This document shows, in pieces, positions 53,058-62,127 of a stretch of DNA of 64,000 bases. The stretch's first letter is position 1, and each line of letters opens with the position of its first letter. A model generated the notes under the pieces. It saw only the letters and a list, made by a program, of their open reading frames with translations, made no database searches and had not been told where the DNA came from. The stretch spans positions 62,001 through 126,000 of the forward strand of contig NZ_JANCPR020000022.1 of assembly GCF_028657195.3 (NCBI RefSeq), in the 5' to 3' direction. The stretch is from Streptomyces iconiensis (lineage in GTDB: Bacteria > Actinomycetota > Actinomycetes > Streptomycetales > Streptomycetaceae). Made by a program: the position numbers and the translations under genes.

Positions 53058-56000
53058 TCAGGCCGGCGTCAGGGGGAGCTCCGTCAGGCTGAACCGGGGC
53101 AGTCGGATGCGCAGGGTGCCGGTGTTGTCGGGCTGAGGAGCGCCGGTGGCCAGGGGCCGGTATCCGTCCGGGAGCCGGAGAGCGATGTCGTTGTCGTCGG
53201 CCCGGAGATTCACCAGGCTCAGGGTGAGGCGGCCTTCCCCGGAGGAGTACAGCGTCACCCGGCAGTCGGACAGGGAGCCCAGGTTCAGCAGGGAGCCCTC
53301 CGCGAAGCGCGGAGCGCGGCCTTCAGGGAAGTGGTCCAGCAGGGTCACCTCGTGCGCCAGGGCGCCGAGGCGGGACTCGGCTCCGAACCGGGAGGCGGCT
53401 TCGGGCGTGTGCCGCGGGACAGGCGCGAAGACGTAACGGAACCGCACAGGGCCCGGCTGCGCCGGTGGCGTGTTGCACGGCCAGAAGTTGTTCATCACGT
53501 AGGCGTAGAGATGCCCGCTGGTCTCGGAGAACCGCCGGGGCCAGGTGCCGCGTACCAGGTCGGAGGAGGAGAACAGGGCGCTGTCCGGGGCCGACCAGAT
53601 CACTCCCGGGCCGTCGGGGGCCGTGACGGTGACGGCGGAGGTCGCCGACAGCCACTCGTTGGAGGAGCCCGGTCCGTGATCGGCGCGCGGCTCCACCCAG
53701 CCCAGTTGCCTGTCGTAGCGAACGGTCGGCTCGTCCACCAGGAACGGGAAGGCGACGGAGACCGACTCCATGTCCAGGACCGGCAGTTTGGTCAGCTCGA
53801 CGGTCAGCTCGCAGGTCTCCTTACCGTCCCGCAGCAGCAGTTCCAGGGCGATGTCGCTGAGGCCCGCACCCTCGCCGGCCCAGCGCAGCCGCACGCCGTC
53901 CGGTGTGCTGCGGGCGCCCAGAAGCCGCATCGAGGGCTGTTCCTCGACGAGGCGGGTGGGGGCGCCCTGGTGGTAGCGGGAATCCAGCTGGCGGATCGGC
54001 GTACGGTCATGGGCCGCGCTGTCCGCCGCTCCGGCAGCGGTCAGGCGCACCAGCTCACCGAGCGCGAACGGGGCTCCGCTGTCGAGGAGTTCGCGTCCTG
54101 ATGGGCGGTGCCGCAGACCCACGGGGAGGCCGTCCGCGGCGCGCAGCCGTACCTCCCACGCCTCGCTGGTCACCGTCTCCCCGGTGGGGACGGGCTGCAC
54201 GGGCGTCCGTTCCTCGGGGCCCTGGTCGTGGGCCGGCCCCCGGGGGGCCTCCGCTCCGGCGGGCTGTGCGGCAGCGGGCGCTTCTCCGGCGGGCACGGTG
54301 CCGACGCCGTCCGTCAGGGGCAGGCGGCGGTAGCCGAGAGCGGGCATCTCGTCGAGGACGAGGCGTACCCGGAGCATTCCGGCGCAGTCGCTCAGGACTT
54401 CGAACGGCACCGGCCGGCCTTCGGCATCCAGGGGCGCGACTCCTTCGGGCAGGTCCGCCTCGGCGGTCAGCTCCGCCGGCCAGGGGTGAGGGTTGTGCAC
54501 CAGGAGGCAAGGGCCGTCCGCACCCGTCGCCTCAGCGAGCTGGCTCAGTGCGCGACGGCTCTCGTCGAGGGAGATCCGGGCGGCGTCGTCGATGGCCCGC
54601 CGCTTCCAGTGGAGCTGGTCGGCTATCTGCGGCGCGTGCGGATGCGCGGTGGCACGCGCCCAGTTCCAGGTGTGCTCCCCACCGGTGATGAGTCCGTCCC
54701 AGGCACGGTCCAGGGCTTCGCGGTGCGGCCGGTAGCCCTCGTCCAGCAGTTGTACGGAGGCGGCGAGCTGTTCGGCGACGGGGAGGAGTACCTGGGCCTG
54801 CCGGTAGGCGGCGGCGTCCGCTGCTGAGGAGGCGGGGCCGTCCTCCCAGAAGCTGCCGCCCTCCGCGCGGTGCACCGGCAGCCGCTCCCGCAGCGGCGCG
54901 ACCGCGCCCAGGTAGTCGGCGAACGTGGAGATCCGTATGCGGGGATGGGCGAAGGCCGCGTTCCAGCGCTCCGCGAAGCCGGCGTCGCCGTCGCCGAGGT
55001 CTTCGTTGTCGGCGTGGGTGCCGATGAGCGCGAGGTCCGAGGGCAGGTAGTCAGGGCGTTCGTAGCGCTCCACATAGCGTTCCAGGCCGTTCACCGCGCC
55101 GGCCACCGACTGGGGATCGGCGGCGATGAACCGCAGCTGCGAGTAGTGGTCGGCGAAGTGGGCCAGTACCTCGCTCCCGTCGGGGGCCCGCCACCGCACG
55201 GGAGAGGCCAGGTGCACCTCGTCGCTGTCCTCGGTCGCCGCCCTGTGGTGGTTGGACATTCCGACGAAGCCGTCCACACCCGCGGTGCGCAGCACGGAGG
55301 GCAGGACTCCGGTCCAGGTCGGCACGTCGGTGATGTTGGCGTAGCGCGGTACGGCGCCAGGGCCCGGCGGGAGCGTCAGGCCGAAGTCGAGGGCGCGGCG
55401 CAGCTCTTCGAGGTGGGTGATGCCTGTCAGCAGATTGCTGTGGAAGGCGTTGACGCCGAGGGTGCCGGCGGCGACGGCCTCGCGCAGGCGGGTGCGGCGC
55501 TGGGGCGAGCGGGTGCGCAGGTACTCACGGACAACGACGGCCCCGTCGACGCTGAAGCGGAACGCGGGGTCCTGCGCCTGTCGGTCGAGGGCCTTGTCGA
55601 TGTTGCGGCAGTGCAGCTCCATGGCCTTGGCCTGGGTGTCGGTGAAGCCGAGGTCGAGGTGCACGTGGGGGATCAGATGCAGGGTCCAGCGGCGTGCCGG
55701 GGTGAGGTCCGCGCGGTGCACCGTCTCTTCGTTCGCGCGGACGGTGAACTCGCTGCGCTCCGTGAACCCGGGGGCGGGAAGCCGCCAGCGGGTCATGCCG
55801 AAGTCCCGGTCTCCCGGAGCGTCCGGCACGGCCAAGCGGTGGCCGCTGTACTCAAGGAAGAGGCCGCCGGGAAGGGTCGCGCCCGCCGGGACGTCCGCCG
55901 TGAGTTCGACCAGCGGGACAGGTTCAGGCTCGCCGTGCAAGTAGAGGGGTGTGGACCGCAGGGTCCATGCGAGGTCGCGGCGCGGCGGGCCTGCGGCCGG

Positions 56001-56573
56001 TTCCAGACGTACGGCGTTCCAGCGCAGGTAGGAACCGAACCACTTGCCGTACTGCGTGCGGGGGAGGGGCAGTTGTTCGCCGGGGTGGTGTGCCGTCCCG
56101 GCGGACGGCGGGCGCGGGGCGCCGGTGGCGGCTGCCTCGTCCAGGACGGTGGTGACGGACAGCTCGTGGCGTCCGGGGGCCAGCCACTGTGCGGGCAGCT
56201 CCACGCGGAGCGTGCCATGGCCGGCGACCGGGCCCGGCTCCCCGGTCCTGGTGCGGTCGGCGCGTTCCACGGCGAGGTGGTGGACGGAGTGGTGCCGACC
56301 GTCCAGGGACACCTTGAGATCGGGGCAGGGCCCGCGCTCCGCGGCGTATTCCAGGTGCAGAACGGTGTCCTCGGACCGCTCGACCGTGAACGCGGTGACG
56401 ATGCGGTGCGCGCTGTGGCCGCCGTCGGCGTCGTGGATGCCGGGGTGCACGTCAGGCCAGGCCGCGCCGGGCCGGGCGGTCTCGACGTGCACGGTGGGCA
56501 CGCCGTCCGTCAGTGGCCAGGGGCCGGGGTGCGGCGCGGGAGTCAGCTGCCACAGGCAACGGTCGGACGTCAT
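53058..56573 (-). CDS. GH38 alpha-mannosidase-like glycosidase
   Basis: A 1171-residue protein. About 295 N-terminal residues of beta-rich sequence precede the GH38 domain. That domain starts LHLIPHVHLDLGFTDTQAKAMELHCRNID, with the zinc-binding His and Asp of the PHxHxD motif near residues 303-307. DVPTWTGVLPSVLRTAGVDGFV and TGGEHTWNWARATAHPH follow. The C-terminal ~450 residues are beta-sandwich domains typical of the family, with a Pro/Ala-rich insert near 760-800. No signal peptide is seen, so it acts in the cytoplasm on imported oligosaccharides. It is followed upstream by lacI, ROK and isomerase genes on the same strand. Confidence 0.87.
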   Translation of the reverse strand: MTSDRCLWQLTPAPHPGPWPLTDGVPTVHVETARPGAAWPDVHPGIHDADGGHSAHRIVTAFTVERSEDTVLHLEYAAERGPCPDLKVSLDGRHHSVHHLAVERADRTRTGEPGPVAGHGTLRVELPAQWLAPGRHELSVTTVLDEAAATGAPRPPSAGTAHHPGEQLPLPRTQYGKWFGSYLRWNAVRLEPAAGPPRRDLAWTLRSTPLYLHGEPEPVPLVELTADVPAGATLPGGLFLEYSGHRLAVPDAPGDRDFGMTRWRLPAPGFTERSEFTVRANEETVHRADLTPARRWTLHLIPHVHLDLGFTDTQAKAMELHCRNIDKALDRQAQDPAFRFSVDGAVVVREYLRTRSPQRRTRLREAVAAGTLGVNAFHSNLLTGITHLEELRRALDFGLTLPPGPGAVPRYANITDVPTWTGVLPSVLRTAGVDGFVGMSNHHRAATEDSDEVHLASPVRWRAPDGSEVLAHFADHYSQLRFIAADPQSVAGAVNGLERYVERYERPDYLPSDLALIGTHADNEDLGDGDAGFAERWNAAFAHPRIRISTFADYLGAVAPLRERLPVHRAEGGSFWEDGPASSAADAAAYRQAQVLLPVAEQLAASVQLLDEGYRPHREALDRAWDGLITGGEHTWNWARATAHPHAPQIADQLHWKRRAIDDAARISLDESRRALSQLAEATGADGPCLLVHNPHPWPAELTAEADLPEGVAPLDAEGRPVPFEVLSDCAGMLRVRLVLDEMPALGYRRLPLTDGVGTVPAGEAPAAAQPAGAEAPRGPAHDQGPEERTPVQPVPTGETVTSEAWEVRLRAADGLPVGLRHRPSGRELLDSGAPFALGELVRLTAAGAADSAAHDRTPIRQLDSRYHQGAPTRLVEEQPSMRLLGARSTPDGVRLRWAGEGAGLSDIALELLLRDGKETCELTVELTKLPVLDMESVSVAFPFLVDEPTVRYDRQLGWVEPRADHGPGSSNEWLSATSAVTVTAPDGPGVIWSAPDSALFSSSDLVRGTWPRRFSETSGHLYAYVMNNFWPCNTPPAQPGPVRFRYVFAPVPRHTPEAASRFGAESRLGALAHEVTLLDHFPEGRAPRFAEGSLLNLGSLSDCRVTLYSSGEGRLTLSLVNLRADDNDIALRLPDGYRPLATGAPQPDNTGTLRIRLPRFSLTELPLTPA

Positions 56574-56701
56574 GGTGGGTGCCTCCTGGAAGCGGGTGGC
56601 GGCCGGAGCCGGCTACGCGGGTGCGTGGTCGCGGGCGAACGGCGGAGCGGACGCGGGGCCCCGGTGGACGGGCGCCGCGCGCGAGTTGAGGGCCGTGCGG
56701 T

Positions 56702-57709
56702 TCAGAGCGCGCCGTACCGGATGACGGTTGTCGGCACCACGACACGGCGGGTCGGCTGCTGGTTCTCCGTGCCGTTCTTGATGCGGTCGATGAGCAGGCG
56801 GGTGGCCTGGCGGCCGATTTCGTCGGCGTCGTAGGACACGATGGTCAGCGGGAGTCCGAGTACGTCGGCGAGTTCGAAGTTGTCGAAGCCCGCCAGGGCG
56901 GTCTGCAGCCCCAGGCGGCGGACCGCGCGGACCGCGCCCTGGGTGATTCTGTTGTTGGTGCAGAACAGCGCGGTGGGTGCCGAAGGCCCGCCCAGCACGT
57001 CCTTGGCTGCCGCTTCCGCTGTGGCGATGTCGACCAGACCGCGCCGGACCCGGTGCTCGTCGGGTTCCAGGCCGAGTTCCTCGTGGGCTGCCCAGAAGCC
57101 GCGGAACCGTTCCGCTCCGGTGTAGAGCGCCGGGGGGTTGCCGAGGAATCCGAGGTCCCGGTGGCCGTCGGCGAGGAGCTGTGCGGTGGCCTCGCGGGCG
57201 CCGTCGAAGTCGTCGACGAGAACACAGTCCGTGTCGATGCCTGCCGGGGGGCGGGCGGCCAGGACCATCGGCATGCTGGTCATGGTCTGGGCGAGGTGCT
57301 CCTGACGGCTTCCCGCCGGCACCACGATCATCCCCTCGACCCGGTGGGACGCGAGGTCCTCGACGAGGTCGCGCTCGCGGTCCGTCTGCTCGGCGGTGTT
57401 GCTCAGCAGCACGCGCATGCCCTGCTCGGCCGCCACTTCCTGGACGCCCAGCGCCAGACGCGAATAGAACGGGTTGGCGAGGTTGGTGACCACCAGCCCG
57501 ATCATGCCGCTGCCCCCGAGCCGGAGGCTGCGCGCGGTCTCGTTGCGCCGGTAGCCGAGTTCCTTGACGGCCGTCAGTACGCGCTTGCGGGTGGCGCCGC
57601 TGACGCCCGGGTCGTCCTTGAGTACCCGGGACACCGTCATGGCGCTCACCCGCGCGAGCTGGGCGACATCCCGCATGGTGGGAGTGCCACCGGCTCGGCT
57701 GCTGGACAC
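56702..57709 (-). CDS. LacI-family transcriptional regulator
   Basis: A 335-residue LacI repressor. The HTH is TMRDVAQLARVSAMTVSRVLKDDPGVSGATRKRVLTAVKELGYRRN. The sugar-binding domain contains MIGLVVTNLANPFYSRLALGVQEVA and TALFCTNNRITQGAVRAVRRLGL. It is encoded inside the mannoside cluster and should repress it through GTTAACGA-type sites near 60532 and 60660. The inducer is probably a mannoside or its breakdown product. Confidence 0.93.
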   Translation of the reverse strand: MSSSRAGGTPTMRDVAQLARVSAMTVSRVLKDDPGVSGATRKRVLTAVKELGYRRNETARSLRLGGSGMIGLVVTNLANPFYSRLALGVQEVAAEQGMRVLLSNTAEQTDRERDLVEDLASHRVEGMIVVPAGSRQEHLAQTMTSMPMVLAARPPAGIDTDCVLVDDFDGAREATAQLLADGHRDLGFLGNPPALYTGAERFRGFWAAHEELGLEPDEHRVRRGLVDIATAEAAAKDVLGGPSAPTALFCTNNRITQGAVRAVRRLGLQTALAGFDNFELADVLGLPLTIVSYDADEIGRQATRLLIDRIKNGTENQQPTRRVVVPTTVIRYGAL

Positions 57710-57799
57710 GTTGTCCGTCCTCTCTATGACTGGGGCCGCGTTATCGGGGCTTACTACGGGGGTCGCGCTGTCGGGCAGAGGCTCGGCCGGTGTGGCGGC

Positions 57800-58741
57800 T
57801 CAGGGCTCCGGCCGCGGATCGAGGGCGCGACGGGCCGCTCCGACAAGGGCGGCGTCGGCGGACCGCGTGGCCTTCAGCAGGGCGGGCGGGCCATTCCGTC
57901 CGAAGGTCTCCTCCGCCCAGGAGGCGGCGAGTCCGGCTTCGACGAGGTCCCATGAGGCGGACATCGAGCCCCCGACGACGACGGCGGTGGCGCCGAACTC
58001 CCGGCACCACGGGGCCAGAACGTGGCCCAGCGCCTGGAAAGCGTAGCCGATGGCCTGCGCGGCGCTCGCCTCCCGTCTGCGGGCGCGGGCTGCTATCTCC
58101 CGTACATCGGGCAGGGGGCCGGTTCCGCTCCGCCGGGACAGCGACGCGTACTTCGCGCGGATGGCGCGGCGGGAGACGACGTCCTCCAGCGCCTGCCCCC
58201 GTACGGTCAGCCGGTGGACGTGCCCGCCGGGCGGCACCCCGGGTCCCCGGTGCACAGGGGTGCCCCCGGCCAGGAACGAGGAACCCACGCCGGTGCCGAG
58301 CGTGAGGCACACGACCCGGTCGTGTCCCGCGGCGGCACCCGCACGGTGCTCGCCGAGTGCGAAGGCGTCGGCGTCGTTCAGGAAGTGGAGCGTACGGGCG
58401 TCCTGGCCGAGCCGTTCGCACAGTCCGCTGCCCACGTCCACGCCGTGGAGTGCCTCGAACTTGCCGATGCCGCGGAACCTGCCCGTGCCCGTGGCGTAGT
58501 CGAACGGGCCGGGGATGGCCACACCCCAGTCCCGGCTGTGCGGCACGCGCAGGCGCCGGGCCGTCGCGGCGAGGGCGTCCAGGATCTCCCCGGCGCCGTC
58601 GTCGGAGTCCAGGGGCTCGCGCACGACGGAGCCGGGGAGCGGAAGACCGGAAGCGGTCTCCACGAGCGCGGCCGTGACGTGCGTACCGCCGACGTCGAGC
58701 ACCGGCGTCGGGAGTTTCTCCGAAAGAACCTGAGCGGTCAT
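57800..58741 (-). CDS. ROK-family sugar kinase
   Basis: A 313-residue protein from ATG 58741, overlapping the isomerase stop (ATGA). ROK features are VLDVGGTHVTAALVETASG (phosphate loop), WGVAIPGPFDYATGTGRF, FLNDADAFALGEHRAGAAAGHDRVVCLTLGTGVGSSFLAGG (catalytic Asp, substrate Asn) and VVVGGSMSAS. The usual zinc-binding CxCGxxGCxE is replaced by HRLTVRGQALEDVVS with no cysteines. It likely phosphorylates mannose or a related hexose released by the GH38 enzyme. Confidence 0.88.
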   Translation of the reverse strand: MTAQVLSEKLPTPVLDVGGTHVTAALVETASGLPLPGSVVREPLDSDDGAGEILDALAATARRLRVPHSRDWGVAIPGPFDYATGTGRFRGIGKFEALHGVDVGSGLCERLGQDARTLHFLNDADAFALGEHRAGAAAGHDRVVCLTLGTGVGSSFLAGGTPVHRGPGVPPGGHVHRLTVRGQALEDVVSRRAIRAKYASLSRRSGTGPLPDVREIAARARRREASAAQAIGYAFQALGHVLAPWCREFGATAVVVGGSMSASWDLVEAGLAASWAEETFGRNGPPALLKATRSADAALVGAARRALDPRPEP

Positions 58742-60471
58742 ACGGGCGTCACCAGTGCCTTGACGACGTGGAGGGGCTCGTCGCCGACGGGGTGGATGCG
58801 GTAGGCGCCGGCGGCGGCGGGGACGGTGAGAGTTTCCGCGAACGCCAGGTGGTGGGTGTGCCCCTCGGCGGTCTCCACGACGGCTCCCCGGCCCGAGGCG
58901 AGGTTGAGGATGTGGAAGCGGCCCGCTGTGTCGTCGTACGCGTGGCATCCGGCGCCGCCGTCGATCACGATGCGGTGCACGGCGTAGAACATCTCCGGCA
59001 GGGCACCGAGGACCTCTTCGCGCCAGCCGGGCCCGTGCCGGATCGTCCGCGGCTGCTGCACCAGGTCCTTGAGCACGTCGTCGCCGCGGCGCGCTGTGTC
59101 CAGGTTGGCGAAGGCGTGTTCATAGGGCAGCGGGCGTGAGGCACCTGCCGCGTCCTTGCGCAGCCAGTCGTAGAAGCGCAGGGAGTACAGGTACGGGGTC
59201 GCGCTCACCTCCAGGACGACGTTGCCCTCTCCCGACGCGTGCGGAGTTCCGGCCGGGATCATGAACAGCTGGCCCGTGGCGGCGGGATGGGTCTGGACGT
59301 GCGCCTCCACGTCCATCGCCGTGCCGTCCCCGATCGCCTGCTCGACCTGCGCGCGCATGGTGTCGGTTTCGGCATCGCCCCGCAGGCCGAGGAAGATCTG
59401 CGCACCGGGTTCGGCGGCGGTGACGTAGTACGTCTCGTGCTGGGTGTAGGGGCGGCCGAACACCTCGCGCATGTAGTCCTCCCTGGGGTGGCAGTGCAGC
59501 GAGAGACTGCCGCCTCCCATCGTGTCGAGGTAGTCGAAGCGGAGCGGGAAGGACGTGCCGAAGCGGGCGCTGACCTCCTCGCCGAGCAGGTCCTCGGGGT
59601 GCAGCACGCACAGGAGTTGGAAGGGAAGCTCGACCTGCGCTCCGGCGTCGGCGCCCACCAGCACCCCGGCCTCGGGGGCGATCAGCTCGTAGCCGAGCGC
59701 CGTGTTGCCCGCCCGTGGGGTGAATCCCAGCTCGTCGGCGGCCCAACGGCCGCCCCACGGTGTGGAGTTGAAGTACGGACGCGTCCGCACCGGGCGGCGG
59801 GCCAGCTCCGCGAGGGTGGCCCGCATCGCCGTGCCCTCCAGCGACGCGGGCGAGGACGGGTCCTGCAGGTCGATCCAGCGGTCGATACGGGGCGCCAGCG
59901 CATCGCGGTGCCGATCGCACACCGGCCAGTCCGTGTAGAACAGCCGGCGCAGCGTGCCGTGCGCGTACGGGTGGCCCAGGTTGACCCCGACGGGCAGCGA
60001 ACCCCCGGCGACCGCGGCCTCGGCGAACCGCTTGGGCAGGTCCGCGTACCAGAGCACATCCGCCTCGCACAGCCCCGCGCCCGGGCCGATGACCAGCGTC
60101 ACGCCGGCGCCTTCCGGTCGCTCGGGCCGGGGCACCGCGTCGAACAGGTCACCGACCGACGCGGTGGAGAGCGGCCGGAAGAACGGGTCGTCCCCGGGAG
60201 TCCCGGATGCCTCCAGCCGCTCGGCGCGCTCCCGCGACCAGTGCTCCCGCACGTCCAGCAGCGAGACCGGTCGGCCCAGGGACACGAGTGCCTCCGTCAA
60301 CTGACGTGCCGCATGCGCCCAGTTCAGGGCCGCGGGGCCGTCGACGGCGAGAACGAGGGGCCGGTCGGCGTCCAGGCCGGCCACGGCAGCTCCCCACCCG
60401 GTACTGACGCCGGAGCCTGACGGCGCGTAACGGGGGTTGAGTTCGTACGGTCGGGCCTGGTGCTGCTGCAC
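58738..60471 (-). CDS. Class I mannose-6-phosphate isomerase-like protein
   Basis: A 577-residue protein from GTG 60471 (AGGAG five bases upstream). Residues ~45-230 resemble a uridine-kinase-type fold (LVLAVDGPAALNWAHAARQL) lacking the P-loop GKS. The C-terminal ~330 residues are a cupin isomerase: YFNSTPWGGRWAADELGF, SLHCHPREDYMREVFG and HETYYVTAAEPGAQIFLG supply metal ligands, and PAGTPHASGEGNVVLEVS is typical of ManA. It would convert the kinase product to fructose-6-phosphate. First gene of the minus-strand operon. Confidence 0.85.
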   Translation of the reverse strand: MQQHQARPYELNPRYAPSGSGVSTGWGAAVAGLDADRPLVLAVDGPAALNWAHAARQLTEALVSLGRPVSLLDVREHWSRERAERLEASGTPGDDPFFRPLSTASVGDLFDAVPRPERPEGAGVTLVIGPGAGLCEADVLWYADLPKRFAEAAVAGGSLPVGVNLGHPYAHGTLRRLFYTDWPVCDRHRDALAPRIDRWIDLQDPSSPASLEGTAMRATLAELARRPVRTRPYFNSTPWGGRWAADELGFTPRAGNTALGYELIAPEAGVLVGADAGAQVELPFQLLCVLHPEDLLGEEVSARFGTSFPLRFDYLDTMGGGSLSLHCHPREDYMREVFGRPYTQHETYYVTAAEPGAQIFLGLRGDAETDTMRAQVEQAIGDGTAMDVEAHVQTHPAATGQLFMIPAGTPHASGEGNVVLEVSATPYLYSLRFYDWLRKDAAGASRPLPYEHAFANLDTARRGDDVLKDLVQQPRTIRHGPGWREEVLGALPEMFYAVHRIVIDGGAGCHAYDDTAGRFHILNLASGRGAVVETAEGHTHHLAFAETLTVPAAAGAYRIHPVGDEPLHVVKALVTPV

Positions 60472-60810
60472 GTCTGCTCCTGAGTCGCGAGTGAGGTGGG
60501 GTGCGGATCGGTGGCGTGCCACGAGGGTTTTGTTAACGATACCAATCTCTCCCTGAAGTGCCAGCCCTGTATCTCCGTTCCTCTCATGTCATCTGAGCTG
60601 GCACTTTCCGCGAGGCTTGCAATGTTCCGCCGTAACGCTCTTGTGGCACCTATGTGTTCTCGTTAACCTCCTCGCAATGCACCGGCCGTTCCGTGCCGAT
60701 CGGCACACACGGAGACCGCGCCTTCACGGCTGTGGCCGGGCAGCCTCTGGGGCCTCGGGCCCCCGGCAGGACGTGACTTCCATCCGTCACACTCCGGCGA
60801 AAGGGCACCA
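60472..60810. promoter_or_regulatory. Divergent control region of the mannoside cluster
   Basis: A 339-bp divergent gap. GTTAACGA (60532-60539), in TTTTGTTAACGATACCAA, and its reverse complement TCGTTAAC (60660-60667) lie near the two ends, one towards each operon, and fit LacI-type half-sites. Between them AGTGCCAGC (60557-60565) and GCTGGCACT (60597-60605) form a perfect 9-bp inverted repeat, possibly a terminator-like hairpin or second operator. No gene is seen. Confidence 0.6.
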
Positions 60811-62127
60811 ATGACATCGTTCGGTACGGCGCGGGCGGGCTCACCCGCCGCGCTCGGCCGACGCCGCTTCCTCGCCGCTCTCGGCGCGGGTGCGGCGGGC
60901 CTGGCGGCGGCCGGCTGCGCACGGGGCAGCAGCACCGCTGCCGTGCCGGGCACGGCGAGCATCAGCACCGACAACGGGACCTGGGACGAGGGCTACCGCA
61001 AGGCGGGCAGGGCGCTCAAGCCCCTCACCGGGTACGGCCTCCGTCCCCTGTCCAACCCTTCGGCGACCTCGTACAAGCAGGTCACCCAGATGACCCTGCA
61101 GACGTCCCGCGCCTCCGACATGCTCAAGTGGGCGTCCGGCTACGAACTCAAGTCCCTGGCGCGCGGCGGAGAGCTCTCCGACCTGTCGCGGTTGTGGGAC
61201 CGGTACGAGAAGAAGGGCTGGGCCCGCCCCTCGCAGCGCGCCTCGCTGTCGTACCGCGGGAAGGTCTACGGCATCCCGCTGTACGAGTCCTACTACGTGG
61301 TGTTCTACAACAAGCGGGTCTTCGCCCGACTGGAACTGCGCCCGCCCGCCACCTGGGACGAACTGCTGCACTGCGCCACCGTCCTCAAGCGCAACCGCAT
61401 CACCCCCTTCGTGGCCACCCAGAACGGCAGTTGGCCCGCCTACGAATGGTTCCAGGAACTCGTCAGCAAGATCGACCCTGACTTCTACAGCGCGCTCGTG
61501 GGAGGCAGGGCGCGGTACACCGACGGCGTGGCGCGTCAGGCGCTGGACATCTGGCAGGGCTTCATCCGCAAGGGCTGGATGACGCCCCCGGACTTCGACC
61601 AGAACAACGGTGCAGCCGCCCTCAAGGGGGGCAGGACAGGCATGTTCCTGCACGGCACCTGGCAGGCGCAGAGCCTCACCGGTGCCGGGATGCGCCCCGG
61701 CAGGGACTACGACGCGTTCATCCTGCCGACCGTCGGGAAGTCCACGCGGAAGTCCGTGATCACCGAGTCCGGCGTCCTGGCCGTTCCGCGCAGCGCGACC
61801 ACGCGCGAGGCCGGAATGGCCAACGTGGGCGCATGGCTGGCCCCGCCCGTCCAGCGCGCGTGGACCGACTTCCTCCAGGATGGTTCGGCCAACCCGGTCG
61901 TACGGCCCGGCAATCCGGTCGTGGCCCAGCTCAAGGAGACCATCGCCCGGGAGCGGGTGACCCGCCTGATCCGCTACGGCGAGGCCAGCCCACCCAATCT
62001 CGTCCAGGGCAACACCCAGGACCTCGCGGGCTTCATGACGGAGCAGTCCTCCGCCGACGCCACCCTGCGCAGCATGGAGGCGCGGGCAGCGGACGAGTGG
62101 GCCACATGGAAGCGGGACGAGGCATGA
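60811..62127 (+). CDS. Sugar ABC transporter substrate-binding lipoprotein (Tat)
   Basis: A 438-residue extracellular protein. The signal GRRRFLAALGAGAAGLAAAGC has the Tat twin arginine and a lipobox Cys. The mature part is family 1 solute-binding: VTQMTLQTSRASDMLKWASGYELKSLA, YESYYVVFYNKRVFARLELRPPATWDELLHCATVLK, and GGRTGMFLHGTWQAQSL. It is followed by two permease genes with ATGA overlaps; the ATPase is not in the cluster, so a shared MsiK-like ATPase is expected elsewhere. The ligand is inferred to be a mannose-containing oligosaccharide. Confidence 0.93.
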   Translation: MTSFGTARAGSPAALGRRRFLAALGAGAAGLAAAGCARGSSTAAVPGTASISTDNGTWDEGYRKAGRALKPLTGYGLRPLSNPSATSYKQVTQMTLQTSRASDMLKWASGYELKSLARGGELSDLSRLWDRYEKKGWARPSQRASLSYRGKVYGIPLYESYYVVFYNKRVFARLELRPPATWDELLHCATVLKRNRITPFVATQNGSWPAYEWFQELVSKIDPDFYSALVGGRARYTDGVARQALDIWQGFIRKGWMTPPDFDQNNGAAALKGGRTGMFLHGTWQAQSLTGAGMRPGRDYDAFILPTVGKSTRKSVITESGVLAVPRSATTREAGMANVGAWLAPPVQRAWTDFLQDGSANPVVRPGNPVVAQLKETIARERVTRLIRYGEASPPNLVQGNTQDLAGFMTEQSSADATLRSMEARAADEWATWKRDEA

